This document shows positions 21,205-29,705 of a DNA stretch of 41,966 nucleotides, one piece after another. The translations under genes and the position numbers were made by a program. How positions within the stretch are numbered: the stretch's first letter is position 1; each line of letters opens with the position of its first letter. A model generated the notes under the pieces. That model had not been told where the DNA came from, did no database searches, and saw nothing but the letters and a program-made list of their open reading frames with translations. Origin of the DNA: a virus; the IMG/VR virus record IMGVR_UViG_3300042691_005685, positions 1 to 41,966 of that record, one strand, 5' to 3'.

Positions 21205-23699
21205 TGAATAACTCTTTGCCAGGAAACTTGTTTTTAACAACCTCTACAGAAGCTATAGAGTTGTTTTTAAACTTATCTGATTACAAAATAAAGTTATCTG
21301 ATTTCTCTAATAGATTGACTGAAGATCAGTTAAGAAGATCAGTTATTTGTTCGCCTTCATACAATTCAAATCTAATAGATTTTGAAATGAATTGGAATAA
21401 GGATCGACAAGGCTACACCAGTATTTTTAGATTTGTTGAGACTGGAAGTGTTTTTGAGTCACAGTTTATAGCCAAAGATTTAGTATCAGAGAGGGTGGCA
21501 GAGTTATTAACACAATCAAAAATATCTAGGGAGAATAGAGTTGATTTAGAAGGCGACGTTGGTGAGTTAATTGAAAATCCAGTTAACTCTAGAGAACTAT
21601 ATTTTACTTTTGGTGTTGGGGAAGATCTTTCAAATTGGGCTGGACCTTTCGTTGGAGTTTTAACAAATTCTGAAGTTACTTTTACTGAAAATGGGACAAG
21701 AGAAATTGTTCTTACTTTCCTTAATAATGAAGGTAAATTTTTAAGAAATGAAGTTGAGGGTCCTAATGCAAATAGATTGTATTCAGTATTAAATAAATAC
21801 GAAAGCATTTATAAAAATAGAAAAATTAATTTACAAGTTACAGATACAATATTTTTAAGTGATTTAAAAAATGAAAATATTCACATAAAACTTAAAGAAA
21901 TGTTAGTTGACTACATTGAAAGATGCGTAAGTTATCCAAGCGGTAATACAAACATAGTAGTCATCCTTCCAGACTTGGAGAAATTGTGTAAACAGTATTT
22001 TGAAAAATTTAGTGATCTGGAAAAGAATGGTGATTATGAAATGTTTTTTAGAAAATTAGGATTTAATTGTACTAAAAAATTTATTACCCCAGAGCAGGAA
22101 ATTAAAATTAAGAAACAAATGAATGATATAGAGAAACTAAAAAAACAATTAAAGCAAACAGAAGAATCTTTAAAAGTATTAGAAAACTCTAATCCTTCTT
22201 TTGGTCCAATAGGAGAGCCAGGAGAGAGGGCTGCCCGTGCTAGTGAAAATTTTGCAAGATCAAATTCTATAAAATATAACGAGGAAAACAAAAAGATATA
22301 TCAAAGAAATTTAGACGTAATCCAACAAGAGTACAAAGAAGAAATAAAGAAAGTAATATTAGAAGTAACTCTTAAGTTAGATGATGGCGAAAAATCAAGT
22401 GAATCAGAAAACACTCCAGATTATTATGTTCCATTACAAACATTCAATAATAATTTAAATGAGATGTATAAGGAACTTGAATATAATTACGACGGAGTAT
22501 TTTTAACAGAAAATGATCTTCGTGTAATATCTTTATGGAATAAAGAGATATTTAAGAACTTACCTTTAGATGATAAAAAAACTGTTTTCATATTTGGAGA
22601 CAGAAATTTAATAGAAGACTTTTTGTATGTTTCAAAAGCTGTTTCATTTAATAAAGCAGCAGATTTTGTTATCAGCAAAGAATATGTTTCAAAGTATGAT
22701 AAAGTTTATTACATAGATGGTAAAAAACTTTTTAGAGAGAAAATGTTTTTATTGAAGAGAAAAGATGTTGCAACTAACTCTTTTGATTACAACAAAAAAA
22801 ATAATAGTGAGTTTGCTTTAGACGATGATTCATTCTTTGATGACGTAACTAAAGAAATGATAAAGCTTATAGATTGTCCAATATTTAGACATAATATATC
22901 AAACCCAAATGTTCTATCTATATCAATTCAAGGGCTACCAAGCTTTGTTGATGTTTATAATGTCTTTTACAATAGGAAGAGTTTAATACCATTTATTACT
23001 GATGCAGGCAGAATAGAAGAGTATAATCCTATGGATACTGCTGGGCAGAACAGTGCGTTTTATGAACCACTTATGAAGCAAGGGTCAACAACTTTTCGAG
23101 GAAAATCTCTTTATCAAATTGTTAAAGATCAACTTGAGAAAGATAATAAGAAAAGCCCAGACATTAACAAAATATTTAGTATAATAGTGAGTCAAGGAAG
23201 TGAAACTGGCAATACTAGAGTTAAAAGAGCTATAGCTAATACTTCTGGAGTCGCTGCTGTAACTGGCTCAAATGGAGATACTAAGTTAATTCAAGTTGAT
23301 CTTTCTGATAACAAACTAGCTGCAATCTACACTATTCAAATATATAAGAAGTTGCTTCAAGAAGGTGCAGTGAATAAACCGATTGGTCCAACCTTAGAGT
23401 TCTTAAAACAACAAGAGTTAGCTTCTTTTGAAAGAGACTTATTCAACTTTTTATGTAATAAAGTTCAAAATGTTGTTATTAAAACTTTACCATGGTTTAG
23501 TATAAATGGATTCCCAGGGGATATGTCATGTATTTTACTAGGACTCCAAAATATAGCTGGCGATTTAAAAACTAAACAAAAAGCTTTGTATACTGGTGTA
23601 TATTTTATAAAAGGTTATAAACACGTTATATCGCCAACAGAAATGTACTCGGAGTTTTCTTTAGGTAGAAAATCAAACGATCTGATAATAAAGGAATAA
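21204..23699 (+). CDS. Large baseplate hub-like protein (831 aa)
   Basis: The N-terminal part is beta-rich (FEMNWNKDRQGYTSIFRFVE near 54-73). There is a coiled coil at about 297-335 (KIKKQMNDIEKLKKQLKQTE) and a second helical stretch near 365-400, then a mixed alpha/beta C-terminal half. It lies between gp53-like and the gp5-like spike. T4 gp27, the trimeric hub that binds gp5, is 391 aa, and in several phage groups the hub is an enlarged protein directly upstream of the spike. A hub role is therefore inferred from position and the beta-rich N-terminus, not from a recognised domain. Codon use is the most AT-rich of the structural genes. Confidence 0.45.
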   Translation: MNNSLPGNLFLTTSTEAIELFLNLSDYKIKLSDFSNRLTEDQLRRSVICSPSYNSNLIDFEMNWNKDRQGYTSIFRFVETGSVFESQFIAKDLVSERVAELLTQSKISRENRVDLEGDVGELIENPVNSRELYFTFGVGEDLSNWAGPFVGVLTNSEVTFTENGTREIVLTFLNNEGKFLRNEVEGPNANRLYSVLNKYESIYKNRKINLQVTDTIFLSDLKNENIHIKLKEMLVDYIERCVSYPSGNTNIVVILPDLEKLCKQYFEKFSDLEKNGDYEMFFRKLGFNCTKKFITPEQEIKIKKQMNDIEKLKKQLKQTEESLKVLENSNPSFGPIGEPGERAARASENFARSNSIKYNEENKKIYQRNLDVIQQEYKEEIKKVILEVTLKLDDGEKSSESENTPDYYVPLQTFNNNLNEMYKELEYNYDGVFLTENDLRVISLWNKEIFKNLPLDDKKTVFIFGDRNLIEDFLYVSKAVSFNKAADFVISKEYVSKYDKVYYIDGKKLFREKMFLLKRKDVATNSFDYNKKNNSEFALDDDSFFDDVTKEMIKLIDCPIFRHNISNPNVLSISIQGLPSFVDVYNVFYNRKSLIPFITDAGRIEEYNPMDTAGQNSAFYEPLMKQGSTTFRGKSLYQIVKDQLEKDNKKSPDINKIFSIIVSQGSETGNTRVKRAIANTSGVAAVTGSNGDTKLIQVDLSDNKLAAIYTIQIYKKLLQEGAVNKPIGPTLEFLKQQELASFERDLFNFLCNKVQNVVIKTLPWFSINGFPGDMSCILLGLQNIAGDLKTKQKALYTGVYFIKGYKHVISPTEMYSEFSLGRKSNDLIIKE

Positions 23700-23700
23700 A

Positions 23701-24924
23701 ATGGAAGTAAAGTTTGAAATAGGAGTTGTAACTGATGTACAAGACATTTATAAACATTTTAATTTTACAGTTGAAATAGAGGGTGGCGAAAAGACATCAG
23801 TAATTTACACATCTCCATTTTTCTTTTTTGGAGGAGGCGGGCAATTAACTCCTCCAAACATAGGATCAAAAGTAATAGTAATGTTTGATAAGGTAAAAAA
23901 ATTCTATTACTATGTCTCTACAATTGTTGGGATGACAAATCCAGATTGGATCTATGACCCATCATTAAAAGTTTTACCCTTAACTGCGGACCCAACAATT
24001 TATACCGATAAGAATATTCCACAGAAAGTTAATTACACTAATGAGATTGGATCTGGATTAAAAATATCTAGAAAAAAATTAAGAAAGTATATTGACGCTA
24101 AAGTTGAGTTGAAGAGTGAGTTTGGTAAAAAAATTGCTCTAGTAGACTCACCAACGAATAGTCATGTTTTGATGAGAAATGAACATGGCGACGGTATAAG
24201 AATTATATCCCACGATTGGCTGGCTGGCACAACTGGATATCCTCATCCCATATATCCAAGTAGGTCAATAATTGTATTCTCCAAAGGCCCACAGTTTTAT
24301 ACAACTACTAGGGGTCTGATGGATATGAAGGTTGTTGATGGGACTGAATTTAATATCCAAAACTATTCTACTGGAGCATTCGGCCCGTCCGAGTATGAAG
24401 CTCCTCCAGTACAATCCTCATCTACAGATGTTCCTCTAATACCAAGAAATAAAGATTATTCTTCAGCTAGAATAGGAAATATTAACATTAGAAGTGTAAA
24501 CTCAGATGTTAATATAGCGGTTAATGGGACTGAGAGTGAGATATATATTACTACACCAAAGGCTAGAGTTGAGATCAGAGAGGATGGAACAGTTTTAATC
24601 CACTCTGCTGCAACTATTAACTTAAGAGCTGATGGTGATATCACAATGAAATCTAATAATGGTAGCATAAATATGGAGGCTGGCGGAGGGTCTATAAATC
24701 TGAAATCTTCCTCTAACTGCAACATCCAGTCTGGTTCAGAAGTTAATATTAAATCTTCTGCTGCTCTTAATACTCAAGCTGGTGGAGAACTGAGCTTAAA
24801 GGCAGGAGGTAATTGTAATGTTGATGGAACTCAGATACATTTAAATTCTGGGTTCTCTACAGATGCTGGGGATGCTGCAACTCCAAGACAAATAGATATA
24901 CAGAGAAACGCATACGGTGAATAA
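23701..24924 (+). CDS. gp5-like central spike protein, no lysozyme domain seen (407 aa)
   Basis: An OB-fold-like N-terminus at about 5-80 (GVVTDVQDIYKHFNFTVEI...GSKVIVMFDK) and a C-terminal triple-stranded beta-helix at about 258-386. The helix has repeated INL, ITM, INM, INL, CNI, VNI, LNT, LSL and CNV turns spaced about 8 residues apart, as in T4 gp5 and VgrG spikes. The trimer would sit under the hub and puncture the outer envelope. T4 gp5 (575 aa) carries a lysozyme domain between the two; here the middle (about 85-255) shows no recognisable lysozyme motif. AAGGA precedes the ATG at 23701. The stop overlaps the next start (ATAATGG). Confidence 0.82.
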   Translation: MEVKFEIGVVTDVQDIYKHFNFTVEIEGGEKTSVIYTSPFFFFGGGGQLTPPNIGSKVIVMFDKVKKFYYYVSTIVGMTNPDWIYDPSLKVLPLTADPTIYTDKNIPQKVNYTNEIGSGLKISRKKLRKYIDAKVELKSEFGKKIALVDSPTNSHVLMRNEHGDGIRIISHDWLAGTTGYPHPIYPSRSIIVFSKGPQFYTTTRGLMDMKVVDGTEFNIQNYSTGAFGPSEYEAPPVQSSSTDVPLIPRNKDYSSARIGNINIRSVNSDVNIAVNGTESEIYITTPKARVEIREDGTVLIHSAATINLRADGDITMKSNNGSINMEAGGGSINLKSSSNCNIQSGSEVNIKSSAALNTQAGGELSLKAGGNCNVDGTQIHLNSGFSTDAGDAATPRQIDIQRNAYGE

Positions 24925-27653
24925 TGGCACTATTCGACACTAAGACATTTTTTTATAACGCTGGTCGTGGTGAAAATCCTACGACTGCTTTAGGTTCTGC
25001 ATTCGGAATGCCTTACTGTTTAATCAGCTTAGGTGAAGACCTTCTCAGTCTCTTACCAAGAAGCGTTCTTGACCCAATGAGGAGATCTACTCAAGATGGT
25101 GTGACAGCCGCCGATGATTCTATTAAATCTGCTTTAGCTTCTCTTGGATTTCTTGACGGTATCATTGAATACGATACTGAAACTGGATCCTTCAGACTGG
25201 TCTCAGACTCCTCTAGAAATGGCCTAGATCGAAACGACAGCGACGATCTCAACTCAGTTGGTGGCTTCCTAGGGGCCGCATTTCAAGCCGCTGCATTTGC
25301 TGGAAGATTATACAATAACTATGAAACAACAGTGAATCAAATAAATGCTATTAGTGATTGTATTCAATCCTATAGTGATTATTTAAATTACACGGGTGGA
25401 GCAAAAGCAAGCCAAATATCAAGACTAGATCCTGATGAGTATGAAGAGTTGTTTAGAAAGTATGATATACTTAAAAAGGATATAGATGAGGCTACAAGAT
25501 TTAGAGATCAAGCTCTGGGCTTACTTCAAACTATTGATAGCATCCTAGACGAAAGAGAACAAGATCCCACTTTAGAGCCAGTATTCTTGGCCGACTTCTC
25601 ATCAATTGTTTCAGGTGCAAACGTACTGGTCGAACCTCTTCCAGCCCCTGAAAGCATTGAAGAAATAATTAGATTGAAGTTTGGTCCTCCTATCTCAAAG
25701 ACTGGTAAATTTATTTTGTCTGTAGATGGATTGTATTATGATTCGCAAACTAGCGGTATAGTACCAGTTTTAATTGAGATAGAAAATAGAAAGTCTAATC
25801 TACAAAATAATGCTTTATGGAGATTGGATTTCGATTCAAACTTAGGTGGAAGAGGAAAGCAATTAAGTTTAGAGAGCTTAAAGTCTTACATTGACACAAT
25901 ACTGGATCCAAACATAGTAAATGAGTCTAACTTTATTAGACAGTATTATGATAAGGATGAAATTTTAGGAGAGATTGTAGGGCAAAAGAATAGAAGAGTA
26001 TTTGATCTTTCCTCTCAGATAGTTGAGTTACAGGAGCAAGAAGTATCAGAAATTTTAATTTCTAATATGAGACAAGTAATGTTGTCTGAGGCTTCTCATT
26101 ATCAACAAAAAATTAATAAGAGAAAGAAACAGATAGAGTTGGCTGTTTTAATGCCATCAATCTATAAGAACGAGATTATCTACAATCCTGGTGATGAGAT
26201 ACCAGTAAACGATTTCTCTTACTTACAAGGAATAAATTATAAGTTAGATATTGAAAAACAAAAGAGTCTCGTCCTAAGCCAGAATGAAGTATCAGGAGTT
26301 GTTCTTCCTGTAGCTGTTAAGTATGTTCAACAATTAGATCAGCCAGAGAGAATTATACTTGACCATTTATTAATTAATAATATAGGAATAGGTGCTGTAG
26401 TAGCTGATGGATCGGGGCTTATGGCACCTGAATTAACATTAACAGATACGATAGAAAAAAACGAATTACTCGCGCTTTATAACTTTTTAAAATTTGATAT
26501 AGTAGAGCCTTCATCTACTTTATTTAAATTAAATAATTCTTCTGATTTTAGCACGAGAATGGATGCTCAATTAGTAGGCACATCAGAAAATAACATATTT
26601 AGCAAGGGAGTTGGAATAGCTTACTTAGAAGGGATTACTAAACACTCTGCAACCCAAACAACAGTCCCTAGTGGGATAGGAAGCTATGTAAGACTGCCAG
26701 AACAAAAAGAATTACAAGATTTACTTTACAACAAAAATGGAGCAACATTTGAAGCTTGGGTGTATACGCCAGGGCTGGATAGTGAAGTAAATGGCTTTAA
26801 CAGTAATGGTGTTTCTAGCTTGTATAGACTAATATTAGCAAATGAAAACACTGGCCTACAAAACACTTCTCAGCAACAAGCTGACATATTAAAAATAAAA
26901 AATCAAAGTGATTCAAATGCTTGTAAAGGAATAATTTTTGGATTTACAAGAGATCGTAGACTTACAAAAGATCAAGACCCATCTAACAATTCATCAGATA
27001 ATAATATTGATGATACTTGTTTAGTTTTAGCACCAACTCAATCATTTAATTCATCTAGCGTTGGTTTTATTAATAAATCCTACGATATAACTAATTCTTG
27101 TTTTGGGGTTAGCAGTATATGGTATTCAATGAGGCATCCAGTTAGTGCAGTTGTAAATGGAGTATCATTGTCTGCGTGCAACAATCAATTTTGCCAGATA
27201 ACTTTAACTTTAGATCCAATACAAAATAACATTAGTTTATATTGTGATGGACAACTTCTTACTACCTCAAGTTATAATGAGGTCTTTGGAATAAATCCAA
27301 TAAAGAATTATGTTAACATTCCAACATTGAAACTTAATAATTCATTTGAGTATAATAGATCTTCGATGTCTTCTGTCAATGTCCCAGAGCTAAAAGCTGG
27401 ACCAAAGTTAGACCAGTACTTTACTCCTTGGATAGTTGGGGGAGGATATACAGATGGTATGCAAACTGGTAATTTTATGGGTGGACAGTACGGTGGAATT
27501 ATAAGTGGTTTAAGAGGATTTATTGGTGGATTAAAATTTTACTCAAAACCTCTTTCAAACATTCAAGTTTTGAAAAATTTCAATGCATCTAAAAACTTCT
27601 TTAAGAATATTGACATACCTTCATTAAACTGGGAACCAATTATAAGTGAGTAA
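24924..27653 (+). CDS. Large baseplate/adsorption protein with LamG-like C-terminal domain (909 aa)
   Basis: The N-terminal 250 residues are helical (LISLGEDLLSLLPRSVLDP...), the middle has coiled-coil-like stretches (EVSEILISNMRQVMLSEASH), and residues about 605-890 look like a concanavalin A/LamG-type jelly roll (GATFEAWVYTPG, then QITLTLDPIQNNISLYCDGQ, then GFIGGLKFYSKPLS), a common sugar-binding module. In T4-like cyanophages a large protein called VrlC sits between gp5 and gp25; the position agrees but I cannot confirm homology. A role in adsorption or as an outer baseplate protein is inferred. Only 3 nt separate it from the GH5-like gene. Confidence 0.55.
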   Translation: MALFDTKTFFYNAGRGENPTTALGSAFGMPYCLISLGEDLLSLLPRSVLDPMRRSTQDGVTAADDSIKSALASLGFLDGIIEYDTETGSFRLVSDSSRNGLDRNDSDDLNSVGGFLGAAFQAAAFAGRLYNNYETTVNQINAISDCIQSYSDYLNYTGGAKASQISRLDPDEYEELFRKYDILKKDIDEATRFRDQALGLLQTIDSILDEREQDPTLEPVFLADFSSIVSGANVLVEPLPAPESIEEIIRLKFGPPISKTGKFILSVDGLYYDSQTSGIVPVLIEIENRKSNLQNNALWRLDFDSNLGGRGKQLSLESLKSYIDTILDPNIVNESNFIRQYYDKDEILGEIVGQKNRRVFDLSSQIVELQEQEVSEILISNMRQVMLSEASHYQQKINKRKKQIELAVLMPSIYKNEIIYNPGDEIPVNDFSYLQGINYKLDIEKQKSLVLSQNEVSGVVLPVAVKYVQQLDQPERIILDHLLINNIGIGAVVADGSGLMAPELTLTDTIEKNELLALYNFLKFDIVEPSSTLFKLNNSSDFSTRMDAQLVGTSENNIFSKGVGIAYLEGITKHSATQTTVPSGIGSYVRLPEQKELQDLLYNKNGATFEAWVYTPGLDSEVNGFNSNGVSSLYRLILANENTGLQNTSQQQADILKIKNQSDSNACKGIIFGFTRDRRLTKDQDPSNNSSDNNIDDTCLVLAPTQSFNSSSVGFINKSYDITNSCFGVSSIWYSMRHPVSAVVNGVSLSACNNQFCQITLTLDPIQNNISLYCDGQLLTTSSYNEVFGINPIKNYVNIPTLKLNNSFEYNRSSMSSVNVPELKAGPKLDQYFTPWIVGGGYTDGMQTGNFMGGQYGGIISGLRGFIGGLKFYSKPLSNIQVLKNFNASKNFFKNIDIPSLNWEPIISE

Positions 27654-27656
27654 TTT

Positions 27657-29705
27657 ATGAGCGAAACAAAATATTTTGTTAATTGCAGAGGAGCAACATT
27701 TAATAAAGTTCACGCTGTTGAATGGGATGAGTCAGGGCAAATGCCTAGAATGACATCTCCATTTATGCCATACAATGAAAACTTAAATGCTAATATAATG
27801 ACCTTTGCTGGGTCTACTAAGACTTCTAATTGGCTTCATTACAATGCAGAAGAGGCTGAAGTTCAAATTCAGTATTTAAAAGATATAGGAATAAATCTTG
27901 TAAGAATATATGGGGATATGTATTGTTGGGCTGCTTTTAAAGATAAGTATTTAAGCCATGTCGAATCTTTAGCTAAAATATGCAACAATAAAAAGATGTA
28001 TACCCAGTGGGTTTTATTTGATGGATATACAGATGGCGATACAAGTTCAACTAATCATTCATTAGGTTACTTTGACCCATCTACAATCTATGAAGCAGTA
28101 TCGTGGGGTATCAAAAGATGGCAAAGATGTCCAAACATTAATTCAAATGATCTTAGTTATAACTGGGATTATTGGGGAGTATACAATGGTATGCCTACAA
28201 GACATCCATCTTCAATGGTGGTCAGTGGAGATGCTTATGTAACTGACATGGTAAACACCGCAGGAAAATTTTTTGGAACTCTGGCTTGGGAAGTGATGCA
28301 CGATGTTAATATATTACCAACTGAACCTTATGGATATGAATTTGTAGTATCGGCTATAAACAAAGTAAACTCTATTAAAAACTCAAGACAAAAAACTACA
28401 TTCAGTGCTAAAAATATAAATGCTTCAAGCGCATATATCTCAGGCACAACCTACCCAGATATCTACAACTCAGGGATTATAACACAACTCACACCTCTTG
28501 TTGATTTTGTTTGTCATATTAATTCAAATTTCACTTGTTTAGGTTTGATAAATAATTATATAACCTTAAAAGATTTTTCCCAAAAAACTGGGAAGCCGGT
28601 AATGATCATTGACTCGTTTGTTGACCATATTGGAACACCCTACGAACTTTTTAAATTTTCTAAAGATTTTAATATTGGGATTGTCATTGAAGGGTTAGTT
28701 GATAGGTCATTCACTAGAAAACCTTTAAATAGTAAAAAAGGAATACTGTTTGATGACGGTGACTGTAGAGAAAGTAAGGATATAAGTATTATAAAAGAAA
28801 AAACTCTTTCAGATGGATTTATTGGAAAGTATTCATTATCTAAATCAATTCCTGAAAAATTAGAATTTAGTATTTTAGAAGATGGACAAAATTACAATGG
28901 ATCATCATTTGCTAGATACAACAATTTTGATGAGCAAGGCCATAACGCTTGGGAAACTGTTTATGAGTCTTCTAGGGTTATTCCAGAATATAAATCTCTT
29001 TCTGTAGGGTATTCACCAATAGATTCTTTTTCAAGCTCTAAATCAAGTGGATGGGGGATTATAGGAGACGGGAGCGACTACACTATCTCTGGATTATTTG
29101 ACACTATTCAATCCTTATCTGAAGAAATTTACAATTCTCTTTTAGCTGATATTGATGCAGATTTAACTAGAGAGTTAACTTGCTATAAAAGAATTACTAA
29201 GTTAATAAAGTTAACAGAAGATTTAAATATGTATAAAGGTCATAATTATTACAATAGGCCAAATTATGCATCAAGCTTTATATCGTCATCTCTTCAAGAG
29301 ACTTTGTTTATCGCGGCCTCTGCTTTTATGCCAAGATCAATAACAAAAAGCACTGACTATAATGAGAGCCCATTTATTGGGACGCCTAGGTATCTATCCA
29401 ACTTAGCTCTTACTGATGGACCATTTAGAGATTCCCCCATCTTACTTCAAAAACCAGTTTGTTTTTGGATAAGGCCAAATGGAGGAACAAGTGGATGCTG
29501 TATTTATGATCCTGGACTAGTGGGTTCTATATCTCCAACCGCTGATATATTATCATTATTAGATTGGGCTTCTTATGATACAAAGTTACAATCTTGGGTA
29601 ACAGCACTCTACAATGCATATGTAAACTTCAATAATAATCTTAGAAATTATCTATTGAATAGTTTAGGCGAATCTAAAGTATCTAATTACTTGTCAATAA
29701 TTTAG
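27657..29705 (+). CDS. GH5/mannanase-like TIM-barrel virion protein, probably altered catalytic site (682 aa)
   Basis: Residues 1-370 resemble a glycoside hydrolase clan A barrel: GINLVRIYG at strand 2 (R83), MYTQWVLFDG at strand 3, TLAWEVMHD at strand 4, VDFVCHIN at strand 6 (H287) and KPVMIIDSF at strand 7. In GH5 mannanases strand 4 reads AWELMNEP and strand 7 KPV..EEFG, so both catalytic Glu positions fall on Asp here (D216, D319) and the Asn before the acid/base on His215. Residues 370-682 are unrelated. Likely a carbohydrate-binding or weakly active tail protein. It has no signal peptide and belongs to the tail cluster. The stop TAG overlaps the convergent gene stop (TTAG). Confidence 0.55.
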   Translation: MSETKYFVNCRGATFNKVHAVEWDESGQMPRMTSPFMPYNENLNANIMTFAGSTKTSNWLHYNAEEAEVQIQYLKDIGINLVRIYGDMYCWAAFKDKYLSHVESLAKICNNKKMYTQWVLFDGYTDGDTSSTNHSLGYFDPSTIYEAVSWGIKRWQRCPNINSNDLSYNWDYWGVYNGMPTRHPSSMVVSGDAYVTDMVNTAGKFFGTLAWEVMHDVNILPTEPYGYEFVVSAINKVNSIKNSRQKTTFSAKNINASSAYISGTTYPDIYNSGIITQLTPLVDFVCHINSNFTCLGLINNYITLKDFSQKTGKPVMIIDSFVDHIGTPYELFKFSKDFNIGIVIEGLVDRSFTRKPLNSKKGILFDDGDCRESKDISIIKEKTLSDGFIGKYSLSKSIPEKLEFSILEDGQNYNGSSFARYNNFDEQGHNAWETVYESSRVIPEYKSLSVGYSPIDSFSSSKSSGWGIIGDGSDYTISGLFDTIQSLSEEIYNSLLADIDADLTRELTCYKRITKLIKLTEDLNMYKGHNYYNRPNYASSFISSSLQETLFIAASAFMPRSITKSTDYNESPFIGTPRYLSNLALTDGPFRDSPILLQKPVCFWIRPNGGTSGCCIYDPGLVGSISPTADILSLLDWASYDTKLQSWVTALYNAYVNFNNNLRNYLLNSLGESKVSNYLSII

